Both the position numbers and the translations under genes were made by a program. The notes beneath the pieces are model-generated. The model saw nothing but the letters and a program-made list of their open reading frames with translations. It searched no databases and was not told where the DNA came from. Shown here piece by piece: positions 23,139-34,806 of a stretch of DNA of 64,000 nucleotides. Positions within the stretch are counted from its first letter, which is position 1; every line of letters starts with the position of its first letter. The stretch is from Eurosta solidaginis. Lineage: Eukaryota; Arthropoda; Insecta; Diptera; Tephritidae. The DNA lies in NCBI RefSeq assembly GCF_040869045.1, contig NC_090319.1, positions 265,748,897 through 265,812,896 of the forward strand, read 5' to 3'.

Positions 23139-23757
23139 TTTATCAGTTATTTTCTCCTCTTATTTATTTTCGTTAATGGTAGAAATAACTTCAATGAATT
23201 GTATAACCAAACAAATGTAAATTTATTTCGAAACCATTTTCGGGAAAATGCGAAAATTCGAAAGGTGTTAAAAAATCTTCATGCAAATTTCAAACTTTTA
23301 TTTAGAGTTTTCAGAATTTTTTTTGTATGAAGTTTTGTAGTCCAATCAATTTTAGTATAACAAAGTGCATGTTTGAAGTCTCTCAAAAATCGCATTGATT
23401 TTTCCCTATCTTTTTTTTCAAAGAGTGTTTTAGATTTGGTTCCATACAAAGAGTAAATATTTATATGGAAGAAAATCTAAAACACTCTTTGAAAAAAAAT
23501 TGGCAAAAATCAATGCGATTTTTGAGAGACTTCAAACATGCACTTTGTTATACTAAAATTGTCTAAAACTTCATACTAAAAAAAATTCTGAAAACTCTAA
23601 ATAAAAGTTTGAAATTTACATGAAGATTTTTTAACACCTTTCGAATTTTCGCATTTTCCCGAAAATGTTTTCGAAATTAGTTTACATGTGTTTGGTTATA
23701 CAATTCATTCAAGTTATTTCTAAAATTAACGAAAATAAATAAAAGGAAAAAATAGCG
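23139..23757. repeat. long hairpin B (arms ~300 bp)
   Basis: Arms of about 23139-23440 and 23455-23757 are inverted and, by eye, over 90% alike; the blocks AAATGCGAAAATTCGAAAGG and CAAAGAGTGTTTTAGATTT recur exactly inverted. The loop is short and AT-rich. End sequences resemble hairpin A (TAACGAAAATAAATAAAAGG against TAATAAAATTAAATAAAAGA), so the two are related but diverged. Confidence 0.88.
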
Positions 23758-24689
23758 TTTATAATTCACACTGTATGTGTTATTATTGATATTCATTTAA
23801 AATATACCATAATATATAATATATATACGTATATAAAAGTTTCAAAGTTTACACATTGCCAGAATTGATTTTTAGGTAATCTTTGAGTATGCAGCTTTGT
23901 TGCCCATTGGTTAGTAATAGCTCAAACGTAAATTTTTGTTCATGCATTAGGGGATGAAAATTTAACACTTTCTAACTTGCACATTATTATAACAAAATTG
24001 AATAAGAAACAAAGTTGCATACAAGAGATTTTTTAAAAGTTCTGCTCAAAAAGTTTCAAAGTTCGTGACGGATTTTTAAAGTTTTTTATATGAACTAAAT
24101 TTGCGTATTTATGAAAGTGCAAAAAATATGTATTTAAAAATTTGTTTTCGTTTTCCTTCAAAATTTTGAATTCAATTTTTCGTTTTCCGGCAAAATATTT
24201 AATTTGAATTTTGCACTTTCCATTTTATACTAAATTTTAGTATGTGTAAACACTAAAGTGCAAAACTAGAATAAGAATGCAAAATACAAACTTTGTGGCA
24301 TTATATTATGCTCTATTTAATATACACGAGACAGAGTTGCAATTTTTACCAATTTTTGATTTAGTGAAATTATTTGAACTAACATTTACATATAAAAAAC
24401 CATAATATATGTTTTAAAAATATATGAAGTATTGTTTCAGTATCGTTCTTTACTGTATGTATACAGAAAAGAATGAAATAAATTATATTATTCTATGTTA
24501 AAATAATTTGAAAAGCTTATGATTTTGTAGCAGCATTGTGTTTGTGCAGCAGCAATGGTTGTTGCTTTGTTTTATTGTGTATCCGCCTTCCGCCGAAATG
24601 ATCTATAAGGAGGTAGTCAAAATGTAAAATAACTTCTAGATAAGTGTATATAAATCGCGTTCTTACCTCCTGAAATATATTACTCGATG
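23758..24689. other. AT-rich, no gene seen
   Basis: Non-coding sequence downstream of the Harbinger transposase 3' end. GTGCAAA-type words recur in both orientations near 24110-24260, but no element could be delimited. Confidence 0.5.
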
Positions 24690-27600
24690 TGATTTTGAAA
24701 TGCTACCGCACCATCGGTCATAAAGTAGTTGGTAAGGTATTCCCGATACTCGTATGTACTATTTCGGCCCCTTCTTCGAAATGAGTGTACTGTCCGCAGC
24801 GGACCTCCACAAGTTCTTAGTTCGTTCCTCCATTCTGCACTCGCCCCTTCTCCGTCAGTGTAGTTTTATGGGCAATACCACCGACTAGTATCGTGGAACA
24901 TAATTAAATTATGCAGCACTGAACATGCGAAACGATTTTTTCTGCATTTTCAGGATTAAACTCCATTTTGGTTTTCAATACTCTCCATCGCGCAGCCAAA
25001 CTCCCAAATGCGTTTTCTATAACGCGCCGGGACCGCGACAGTCTGCGATTAAAACTCGTTCCCTTGTCGTATTCATTCCCGGATATGGTTTCATTAGATT
25101 GTTTTTTAAGCGAAATGCACAATCTCCAACGAAGAAATGCGGAAAGGTGTTATGGATACGCATCTACAGTGGAAGCAGTAAGGAAGGCGGTCGGCATGAT
25201 GTTGTGGTGCACAGTGGCTAGTCATTGTCGGCTGGGGCGGGTCCTTGCCAACCTTACTGTTCCTGCGCCATAAGCAGAAAAAAATCATATCATGCCTATC
25301 AAAACGAGCAGCTGTCAAATTCAAAAAAACCTGGCAGAAGCGCAGAGACCGACACAAAACGCTTATAAATTCAAACTGAAACGACATCCGGGCGAACCGG
25401 ATGCCACGCACAGACCGTTAACATTCAAAAAATTCAAAAATCTAAATTCAAAATTCAAAAACTGACGCAAGAAAAATTACCGAACCGGACATGGCCGGTT
25501 ACTAACGCTGAAAATCAAATTAAAAAAAAAAAATGCTGAAAAATAAAATTGCAAAAAAAGCTGAAAACTAAAATGAAAAAGAAATGGGCCGAATATACAG
25601 AGGGGCGCCGCGGGTGTAGTTGCGACGCCCGGTGCTTAGCCCACCCTCAAAAACCATGGCCACCGACGCACCTAAATTCCGGTGGCCCCTTACCTGTATG
25701 CCCTAAGTGCCTTCTAAACAAATAAGGAAGTCAGCATTCCCATTTTAAATACAATTTATTTATAATTCATGGCAATTACTGCTTATTCCTTATGATTACG
25801 ATTAAGTTTACATAAGTTTAAAGGTAGGTACGTTAACAGTGAATGAAATGATGCCGTACAAAAAAAAAAAGAGATTCACCAGGAGTGATTAGTAAAATAA
25901 ATACATATATTTATATTTCTTTCTGTTGGCGTAAAGCTTGTTTTAAATCAAGGTAATATTTACTTGAGTACTAAATTCAAGAATGATTAGACCATACCAA
26001 CTCAAATGTATGCATGTATATAAATGGAAGCTTCCTTATACTTGCTCACTTCGTTGTGGGCATATGTAGAATATCATTGTTTTTATTTTTAAATTCCCTC
26101 CTTAATAAAATTTCGTAATGGAGGCAGAAAAAAAAATTTCATTCGACAACTAAACTAGTAAGGTCATTGTTATCTTTTGTTTCATTTAAGCATATGTGTA
26201 AGACTTATTATTAATACAAAATTAGATGTTAAAATTTACAGTGATGCTTACTAAACTAGCACTCTTGTTCTGTACATTCAAATTTATAGTAGTGATCACC
26301 GAAGCTACACATTTTTATTCTATACAACAGTCAAAACTTTTTTTTCCAACTGGTATATTACTTTAATATAATAATGCCGAGCTGATAGCCATAGCGGCTA
26401 GTGCTCTTTTTGCGTTATTCTTAAAATTTATTTTAGACCTAAATATATAGAGATAATAACCGTAAAATAGCTAATGAAAAGTCCCAAATCTAGTTAACCG
26501 TATAAAGCTCGTAAACATATGTTGAAACCCATCTCATTTACGAGATTTCCAAGGTTAATGATTAACTATCATATATATAATTTCATTCCATACAACAATG
26601 AGAATTTTGCTTTGAAAATGATAAAAATTGCGTATCATTTTTGCTGCAATTTTATTGCTTGCAGGTGTATGTACGACATCCTACATTCTACGAGCCTTTA
26701 CATATTACAATCTAACCCACGGTTCAAAACAATTTATCTAACCTTTTAACTCGGTAAAATATGTCGAATACAAAATCAAAACATTTACAAGCGAATTATC
26801 TAAATGTTGTACATAGTTTTGCTTGCTTTAGCTATATGACCATTTCATATAGGGTGGTGTGTATGCTTTGGTTATTCCTCATCGACCTGGTGCCGTTGGC
26901 AAACCTTCTTGGTTTCGTAAAAAAAACTTGTAGAGCTATTCATAAATTCACTCAAACGTAGGCAAAATATAAAGGAACGGACTCACCGCTTTACCCGCTG
27001 ATATTCACTGTCGCAGTTGGCCTGGCCGCAGGCCTAGGTTCGCTGCCCGGTGGTTGTCACGGTAGCCGATATATTGTAGCCCGTATGGTCGTAGCTGATA
27101 AAGATTCGGCTATATTGGTGTAGCCGTTACAGTCGTAGCTGATAGGATTGCGCTAGTATTATTATAGCCGTTATAGTCGTAGCTGATAGGATTGCGCTAG
27201 TATTATTATAGCCGATATGGACGTAGATGATGAAGGTGCGGCTAGTATTGCTGTCGGTGGTACCGCCTGTTGTAGGTGTTACATTAGTGGCCGCAGGCCT
27301 ATGCTCGCGGCTCCGCTGTGTGCGTTGCAGCTGGCGGTGGCGGTACGTCTGGTGGTTGTGCGCTTGTTGTTTGGTGCTAATGGATGGGTTGGGGGGAGAT
27401 ACTACTGATGGTGACGCCCGTGATAATAGTAGGCGCCGTTGGTGGTGTCGAACGCTTTTCCGCAGGTGGTAGTGTTCTTAGTAAACGTAGAGGAAGAGGT
27501 TTATCTCGCTAAGTATGACTGCGAACGCCGATCTACTTCAACTGGACCTTGTGTCCACACAACATAACCTGTACAGCGTTTATTATCACCCAAAATAGCC

Positions 27601-28729
27601 GCGTAAAGCGAGATTTATCGGAAAGGACTGTTTCGGTGCTTTGCGCTATTGACTCTTTCCTCGTTTTTAGACAGTTCCTTGGGTAAGTGCACAGCCGGCG
27701 AGGATGTTTTTCGATTCTTAAAATTTTTACGTACCTCCACACACTTATCTTGCCGGAAACTCAATCCCATCCTTTTCGCTAGTGATGGCCGGTCTGTCTT
27801 TTCCTTGTTTTTCAATATTTTTTTATCGCAACTTTCGCCACATCGCTAGGTGTGTTCGCGTGAACACGCTCCCAAGTGGATCGTAGCCGTAGACCGTAGC
27901 AACAGGCCGTAACAAAGGGTAGTGACGATAATGGAAGAGGAGTATCTGGTGGAAGTGGTAATCGATTTTCCAACAGATCTTCCCCAAACCTTTTTCCATG
28001 AAAAATGCCTCCATCGTTTTGACTTCCATAAGCTCCTACGCTTACAGTGGTAAACTGGTATTTAGCATCGCATGCTGCCAACAAGACGATGCTGAAAAAC
28101 TTTTTATAATTAAAAAACAGTGATCCTGACTTCGGAGGGCATTTTATAGTAACGTGATTTCCATCAATAGCATCTACATAATTTGGCATGTTCCACATTT
28201 GGGAAAAAGTCAATTGTTATATCTTTTTATTGCTGCTCTGTGGGCTCACTTAAATGTATTGGGGAAAGCGCTTGCCAGATAGCCTCGCAAGTCTCCAACA
28301 CAATCATCTTCACAGTGCTATTTCCAATATCGTGGCTCCAAGCAATTTTTTGAAAGGAATACCATGTGCCAAGTACCTAAAAATCATACTAATTAATACA
28401 ATATACGATGTTAATATCTTGAAATTGTTTACTGAAGAGTAATGGATAAACATTCTTCGGCACCAATTTTTTTTTGAAGCTGGACAGTGATGGAGCCATT
28501 AGTTTTAAAAAAGTGTCATAAACCGGCAGGAACATTCTTGTATGCGCAAAAAACTCGCTTTCGTTCATATCCTTAATTCTTAAGAAAGTCTTTTGGTGAT
28601 ATCCGGCTTGAGTCCTATTAGCATTAATGTTGCGGGCATGCCATCGTCTTTTTTGACATAATTTCCTTCTTTCAGCATATAACGCATTATGCTGAGGAAC
28701 AAGTTGTCAATTTCTTCGCCAATGCTCAT
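24690..28729 (-). pseudogene. PIF/Harbinger transposase (DDE_Tnp_4), split by a solo LTR
   Basis: The minus strand starts with ATG at 28729 (MSIGEEIDNLFLSIMRY). Successive conserved blocks follow: EFFAHTRMFLPVYD, RYLAHGIPFKKLL, ETCEAIWQAL, then the catalytic region YVDAIDGNHVTIKCPPKSGS (about 28190-28100, first Asp in DGNH) and GAYGSQNDGGIF (second Asp). At 27919 the gene is cut by the solo LTR. It resumes at 25147 with the FVGDCAFRL block, shifts frame, and continues with [17 protein letters not shown] (third acidic residue, Glu) and LAARWRVLK to the terminal EYREYLTNYFMTDGAVAFQ near 24710. At least three frameshifts plus stops, for example in the N-terminal part near 28600, make it dead. 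Confidence 0.88.
25148..27914. mobile_element. solo LTR (2.77 kb) of the outer retrotransposon family
   Basis: It starts TGTTATGGATACGCATC and ends CCGTAACA, with the exact 4-bp TSD AAGG on both sides (25144-25147 and 27915-27918), inside a transposase gene that continues on either side. It is diverged from the LTRs at 30695 and 48199 over its whole length, including the region of 45-bp repeats (27085-27250). No internal retrotransposon sequence remains, which is typical of LTR-LTR recombination. ORFs inside, in both directions, are not supported. Confidence 0.9.
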
Positions 28730-29434
28730 GTTAGCTTAAACAGGAATAAATATATATGTTTTATTTACTCCTTTTCTTAATTATCCATTATATATAGTGC
28801 GGTTCATAGATGCGATAGCAAGGAATTGCCGGCAGACGAAACCCCAACCCAGGAGATAAGAAAATGATTGCTCTCAATGCCGAGATCAAGCAATTGGTCG
28901 ACCAACAGACCAAACGGTAAGAGCACCTCAGGATATGCAACCGCTTTGCTGGTGTTGGTATATATGGTCAACCGTCAATCCCTAACAGACCCTACCAAAT
29001 ATAACGACAGGGTATTAATGCACTTCCCACGGCAGCCGGTTCTAAGCACCAAAAGGTTTTGTGTGGCAGTTTCCGTGTTTTATTTGAAGACACTTACTGT
29101 TAAATTCACGTCCTTGCACTCAAATATATATAAATCTTCGCCTATATGTAGTGCTATATTTAATTAAATCTGTAAGAATACCGAAATACTTATTAACTTG
29201 TTAAACTTTTAATATGTGAACAGCTTACATTGAGATACGTGTAGATATGGGGCTTTATTCACCACCTAATTGTTTCACTATGTAGATATGCACCCGATTT
29301 GTTGCAATATTAATAAAAATACTATTAAGAATGTTTTCTTTTACTTTATTTTGATTAAAAATTACCAAATTTTGCAATCACTTTGCACAATCACTTTTTA
29401 TAAGCAAAACATTCCCAGCTCGTGACAGCAATGG
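28730..29434. other. 5' flank of the transposase gene inside the Harbinger element
   Basis: AT-rich sequence between the transposase start and the right terminal repeat. It probably holds the element's promoter. The plus-strand 99-codon ORF here has no recognisable family and is not called. Confidence 0.5.
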
Positions 29435-29570
29435 TCAGCTGTTTACGGTTATGGCACCATTAATCGATCACAATAGAGATGGGTATGGATATGGGTATGG
29501 TTACGACTATGGCGTTAGGGTTAAGGAAATTTAATTAGCCCTTTAAAGCGTTTATGTTTATCCTCCGTAA

Positions 29571-29836
29571 CATGCCAACCTAATAAAACCGCACTGCGTT
29601 TTTTTAGCGCACGCAAACAACCGGTGTTTTTTGCCCTAATCGAAATAAGTATGCGATGCGACAATTTAAAACACGTATGCAAACGTCAAATCTGAATGTC
29701 ACGCAGAACAAAAATTGGAAATCGAGTTAGGTTTTCTCGCATCAAATTCAATTTTGGTTGCTCTCATACAAGTTGTATGTGCATGAGACATTTTTGACAG
29801 GAACTGACTTGCGTGCGTTTATATTAGGTTGGCATG
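29571..29836. mobile_element. 266-bp MITE, PIF/Harbinger-like
   Basis: Ends are CATGCCAACCTAATAAAA and the inverse TTATATTAGGTTGGCATG. TAA occurs on both sides (29568-29570 and 29837-29839), the 3-bp TSD expected for PIF/Harbinger. Diverged copies lie at 53420-53684 and 58712-58974. No ORF. Confidence 0.85.
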
Positions 29837-29839
29837 TAA

Positions 29840-30009
29840 GCGTTCCAGCAACTGAACATTTATGTATTAGAAGGCCGAAGCACCAGCAAAGCGAATGAAA
29901 ATGCACTGAAACCATAAATTTGCAATGCTCCAATCTAGAATGAATTAATTTTTAATTAAGCTTCTTCGATAGAGTTATCATAGGAAATTATGTAAAAAAG
30001 CAGCTACTA
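29840..30009. other. short spacer, no gene seen
   Basis: Unassigned AT-rich sequence leading into the minisatellite. Confidence 0.4.
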
Positions 30010-30694
30010 ACTAATGAGTATTTTAAGAGGGCGTGGGCCTTAGTTCTATATGTGGACGCCTTTTCGAGATATCGCCATAAAGGTGGACCAGGGGTGACTC
30101 TAGAATTTGTTTGTACTATATGAGTATCAAATGAAAGGTGTTAATGAGTATTGTAAAAGGGAGTGGGCCTTAGTTCTATAGGTGGACGCCTTTTCGGAAT
30201 ATCGTTATAAAAGTGGACCAGGGTTGACTCTAGAATGCGTTTGTACAATATGGGTATCAAACGAAAGGTGTTAATGAGTGTTTTAAAAGGGAGTGGGCCT
30301 TAGTTCTCTTGGTGGGCGTCTTTTCGGGATATCGCCATAAACGTGGACCAGGGGTGACTCTAGAATGCGTTGGTACAATATGGGTATCAAATGAAAGGCG
30401 TTAATGAGTATTTTAAAAGGGCGTGGCCTTAGTTCTATAGGTGGACGGCTTTTAGAGATATCGCCATAAAGGTGGACCAGGGGTGACTCTAGAATTTATT
30501 TGTACGATATGGGTATCAAATGAAAGGTGTTAATGAGTATTTTAAAAGGGCGTGGGCCTTAGTTCTATAGGTGGACGCCTTTTCGAGATATCGCCATAAA
30601 GGTGGACCAGAGGTGACTCTAGAATTTGTTTGTACGATATGGGTACCAAATGAAAGGTGTCAATGAGTATTTTAAAAGGGAGTGGGCCTTAGTT
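30010..30694. repeat. ~130-bp minisatellite, about 5.2 units (left part)
   Basis: Units repeat TTAATGAGTATTTTAAAAGG, GTGGGCCTTAGTTCTATAGG, TTTTCGAGATATCGCCATAA and GGTGGACCAGGGGTGACTCT with a period of about 130 bp, starting near 30013, 30143, 30273, 30401, 30531 and 30662. The array is interrupted at 30694 by the outer LTR retrotransposon and resumes at 51352. Confidence 0.9.
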
Positions 30695-31939
30695 TGTTAT
30701 GGAATCGCATCTTCGATGGAAGTAGTGAGGAAGGCGGTCGGCATGATGTGTTAGTGCACAGTGGCTAGTCATTGTCGGCTGGGCGGGTCCTTGCCAACCT
30801 TACTGTTCCTGCGCCATAATCAGAAAAAATTTCCTATCATGCCTATCAAACTAGCAGCTGTCAAATTTAAAATAAACTGACAGAAGCGCAGAGACGACTC
30901 AAAACGCTTATAATTCAAAATAAAACAACATCCGGCCGAACCGGATGTCACGGACAGACCGTTAACATTCAAAAAATTTTAACTTCAAAAAAAAATTAAA
31001 CGCAAAAAAAATTACCGAACCGGACACGGCCGGTTACTAAAGCTGAAATTCAAAAGAACAAAAAAAAAAAGCTGAAAAGTAAAAGAAAGGGAAAAGGGCC
31101 GAATATATAGAGGGGCGCCGCGGGTGGTGTTGCGACGCCCGGTGCTTTATCCCACCCTCAAAATCCATGGCCACCGACGCACCTATTTTTCGGTGGCCCC
31201 TTACCTGGTAACCCTATGTGCCTTCTAAATGAGCCAGAACATCAGCATTCCCATTTTAATTACAAAGTTTATTCAAATTTCATTATTATTAACGTATGTA
31301 TGCTACAAAAAAAAAATTTACGGTAGTACAGGTTTCTTAACCAGGGCTACCGCCTAGGCTCCAAAGCCAAGACAGGGCTGCTTATAGCATCGTCCCAAGA
31401 CAACTTCAGACCAAAAAAAAAAATGTTGAACTACGAGCAGCTATTTACGCTATGAAAATGTATGTAATTGCGTGTAGCATATAAAGGGAGAAAAAAAAAA
31501 TGATCCAACAGTTTCCCACTTTATTGGGCAGAAATTGAAAACGAAATCTAATATGAATATTTAAGTCTGGCTAAGTTTGTCCTGCTGGGGGTTCCTTTCT
31601 TTTCTCTTACTTTTGCTCGTAATATTTCAAGCTATACCTATATTTATGTCACCCCCCTTTTTTTTTTGATAAGGGTTATAAGCGCTTGGTGTGAGAAAAA
31701 AAGTGTGATTAAATGTGCTTGTTATTCACAAAACATATTTTAGGGCTATAAATTTTGAATACAAATTCCGATAATTGGGAACCCCTTACAAAATTATTAT
31801 GTTGTTGTAGTAGAACTTATTTTGAGTTTAACAAAATATCAAATTGGTATAACGCATAGTATAATGACACTAATATGTAATATGTACTAAGAAAATTTGT
31901 TATAAAAGCAATTAAGATTAAATTTGGGGTAAATCATAC

Positions 31940-32262
31940 TCCTCGAAGAAATCGTTTCACATATTCAAGTAAAACGTAAACTTTTAAATTTATAGTAAAT
32001 TTAACGGAATCGTTTTACATGCTTTTAAATTCATAGTAAATCATACTCATCAACGAAATCGTTTTACATATTCGAGTAAAACGTAAACTTTTAAATTTAT
32101 AGTAAATTTAACGGAATCGTTTTACATGCTCAGGTAAAACGTGAACTTTTAAATTTATAGTAAAATTAACGAAATCGTTTTACATGTTCAAGTAAAACGT
32201 GAACTTTTAAATTTATAGTAAAATTAACGAAATCGTTTTACATGTTCAAGTAAAACGTAAAC
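31940..32262. repeat. tandem ~58-bp units with a CGTTTTAC/GTAAAACG palindrome
   Basis: About six units each contain CGTTTTAC, eight bases, GTAAAACG, followed by TGAACTTTTAAATTTATAGT. Corresponding arrays of about five units occur at 49505-49790 and 54795-55080. The position inside the LTR suggests a protein-binding array or a secondary structure. Confidence 0.85.
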
Positions 32263-32630
32263 TGTTTTGCATTTACCAGTCAGTGCTGGTATTCTTTTTT
32301 TTTTTTTTTTTGCTTCTAAGTTAATTAAACCTCTTTAAGTTAACACTACGTTACGTCTACTTTTTTAACTTTACTACAAGTGGATGCTGCTTGCTCTCTT
32401 TAACTTAGGTATATGCATGTATCTATGTATTACATGTTAAGATTCTATACTAGGGTTGTAGCCTTAAATTTGAATATGTTTGTATATTAATACTTTATGT
32501 TGTTGCTGAGTCATAAAAAAAAATGAAAGAACAAGGTTGAGGTTACAAATACGTATATTTAGTCAGTATCGGAACGAACTCACCGCTTTAACCGCTGATA
32601 TTCGTTGTCGTAATCGGGATGGCCGCAGGC

Positions 32631-33128
32631 CTAGGTTCGCTGCCCTGCGGTTGTTGTTGTAGCTGGTATTGTTACGCTGGTATCGTTGTAGCCTGAATGG
32701 TCGTGGCTGATAAGGTTGCGGCTAGTATTGTTGTAGCCGGTATGGTCGTAGCTGATAAGGTTGCGGCTAGTATTGTTGTAGCCGGTATGGTCGTAGCTGA
32801 TAATGTTGCGGCTAGTATTGTTGTAGCCGGTATGGTCGTAGCTGATAAGGTTGCGGCTAGTATTGTTGTCGGTGGTACCGCCTACTGTTGGTGTTAACAT
32901 TAGTGGCCACAGGCCTATCGTCGCGGCCCCGCTACGTGCGTTGCAACTGGTGGTGGCGGTACGTCTGGTGGTTGTTGCGCCCGTGGCTTGCGCTAATGAA
33001 GGGGTTGGGGGAGGTACTACCGATGGTGGTGCCCGTGGTAATAATAGGCGCCGTTGGTGGTGGTTGGCGCTTTGGTCCGAGGTAACCGAATGACCCGGGT
33101 GGCGATAAAGCTTCGTGCTGGCCTTCAC
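32631..33128 (-). other. ORF inside the 3' LTR with 15-residue repeats
   Basis: A 165-codon minus-strand ORF whose second half repeats NNTSRNLISYDHTGY four times; the repeat unit is 45 bp, so it stays in frame. The first half is Pro/Thr-rich. The 5' LTR equivalent (50142-50768) is longer. It is unclear whether this is ever translated; a repeat with a multiple-of-three period gives long ORFs by chance. Confidence 0.4.
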
Positions 33129-33825
33129 GAGCCGGATGACTTGGCCATTTTGACGTTAGTTGTATTACGTGGCAGCGTACTGCTGGCCCTGGAGGCGGAG
33201 GTGGTGTCGGACGCTTTTCCGCAGGTGGTAGTGTTCTTCGTAAACGTAGGGGAAGCGGTTTATCTCACTAGGTGTGACTGTGAACACCGACCTACATTAA
33301 ACTGGATCTTGTGTCAACACAACACAACCGGTGTAAGGTTTATTACCACCCAAAAACAGACGCGTAGAAACGAGATTTGTCGGAATAACCGGTTTCGGTA
33401 CTTTGCGCTATCGACCCCTTCCTAGTTTCTGGGCATTTACCTGTTTACGCGCACAGCCGGCGAGGGTGTTTTGTGATTAGTTGAGTATCGTTGGGGAGGC
33501 GCATTTGAAGTGAGCAATAAAGTTACTGAAGCAGTATATTAACTGAGCTTGACGCCTTTGCTGTTGAAGTTGTGTCCCCAAGTGTTATATGATCCCTTAT
33601 ATATAATTGCAGGGCCGCCAAAAATTTTGCTCAAGCAATTTACCAACCTTCCTCCTTTTTTCTTGCCGGAAACTCATGGCAATTTTCGCTAGTGATCGCC
33701 CGTCTGTCTTTTTCCTTGTTTTTTCGATACTTTTTATCGCAACTTTCGCCACATCACTAGGTGTGTTCGCGCGAATACGCTCCCAAGTGGATCGTAGCCG
33801 TAGACCGTAGCAGCAGACCGTAACA

Positions 33826-34392
33826 AACCTGCTTCGCTTTGAAGACCTGACGATGAAGCGAACAGGAAACCGGATCATCTGTGGGAAGCCACTGCCAGGG
33901 ATCTCCGACGACAAGCAACGTGTGGCACGACTCACCCCTGAGATAAGAGTCTCAAAGTCCTACTACGAAGCTAGCCGGGCAACATAGGTCCATCAAAAAA
34001 AAACTAAGTCAAGTTGGGAATTAATTCTGTTTCCTAGTTTAAAAGGGCTTTGCGGCAATTAGACATTTGTTATGGAGAACTCGTCAAAACTCCGAAAGAT
34101 GATTTCTAGTGTATCGCTCCCACAGGAATGCAAAAAAAAAAAAAAGGTGTAGACATTTTGATCTGGAGAACTCGTCCAAACTCCGAAAGGCTAGTCCGAC
34201 CTAAGCGTGGACTGCCAGGGTGTTCACGGTCCTCGGTGAGCACGCGCGTGAACATCCTATGAGGTCAGTGCTCGGGGAGAATACTGGGCGAGATGTCCCC
34301 GACCGCCAAAACGCCCAGACAAAGAAAAGAGGTCCAATTGGTAGGAAAAAAAAAGGCAAATTGTAATTTGGCAAAGAAACGTTCTTTCTGGT
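33826..34392 (-). other. 3' untranslated part of the outer element
   Basis: Lies between the integrase end and the 3' LTR. On the minus strand the bases next to the LTR (AAAGCGAAGCAGG) are purine-rich but not a clean polypurine tract. A direct repeat with GGAGAACTCGTC and AACTCCGAAAG occurs at about 34075 and 34160. Confidence 0.5.
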
Positions 34393-34802
34393 TCATTGCG
34401 GACGAATGTCCGAAGCGTGAAAGCGACCTATCAATTTCCCGTTTAGGTCTTCGAGATCATACAGTGCATTGCCTATTTTTCGACGCACGCGACACTTCAG
34501 GTATTTTGGTAGGAATTTGGCGTTAATGCCCTGTTTGAAGTTACTTAAGGCAAAGTTTCTCCGAAAAACTTCCTGACCTTCCTTATAGTTGACTTGCCTA
34601 GAGCGCTTGTTATAGGTGGTTACTCCCCTATCCTTGGCCTGATCTAAATTTCTACGGATCTGCTCACGAATATTAGCCAACTTGTCAGCTCGGCTTACTA
34701 CCGTAACCTGGTCTTCCCGAAGGCTGCCGAGGTTCCCTAAAATCTTGTACGTTGAGGCATGTTGGACCATATTTTGGCCATATAATGCAAAGTATGGAGA
34801 AC
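34393..34802 (-). pseudogene. outer pol, integrase C-terminal part
   Basis: Carries the end of the integrase: a motif resembling the core's last helices, a Lys/Arg-rich segment (YNKRSRQVNYKEGQEVF) and GRFHASDIRPQ at the end, typical of the C-terminal domain of Ty3/gypsy integrases. It is separated from the rest of pol (42663 onward) by the inner element; the break has TSD ACTG. The stop is at 34393. Confidence 0.85.
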
Positions 34803-34806
34803 ACTG

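Larger units (their letters stand above)
20165..29545. mobile_element. decayed two-gene PIF/Harbinger transposon
   Basis: The terminal regions are inverted relative to each other: about 20168-20310 carries ATCGATTAATGGTGCCATA and CGATAACGCCATAACC, and about 29435-29545 carries the inverse (TATGGCACCATTAATCGAT, GACTATGGCGTTAGGG). Between them lie a MADF-domain gene (+) and a DDE_Tnp_4 transposase (-), the gene pair known for PIF-like elements of flies. The ends sit in TTTAAAG palindromes, so a 3-bp TWA TSD cannot be fixed. Both genes are broken. A solo LTR, a MITE with 13-bp TSDs, another MITE and two hairpins lie inside, expanding it to 9.4 kb. Confidence 0.75.
30695..33825 (-). repeat. 3' LTR of the outer retrotransposon
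   Basis: 3,131 bp, co-linear with the 5' LTR at 48199-51351 apart from small indels. It includes an A/T-rich block, the CGTTTTAC repeat array (31940-32262), four 45-bp repeats (about 32690-32870) and the fixed end CCGTAACA. The 5' LTR has about 60 extra bases near 49216-49280 and a 28-base G run that are absent here. Confidence 0.92.

Noticed and set aside
24925..25273. Plus-strand ORFs of about 100 codons
   Set aside because: Shadows of the Harbinger transposase C-terminus on the minus strand and of the LTR border.
31940..32262. CRISPR-like array
   Set aside because: Unit and spacing are those of a tandem repeat without unique spacers, inside a retrotransposon LTR of a eukaryote.
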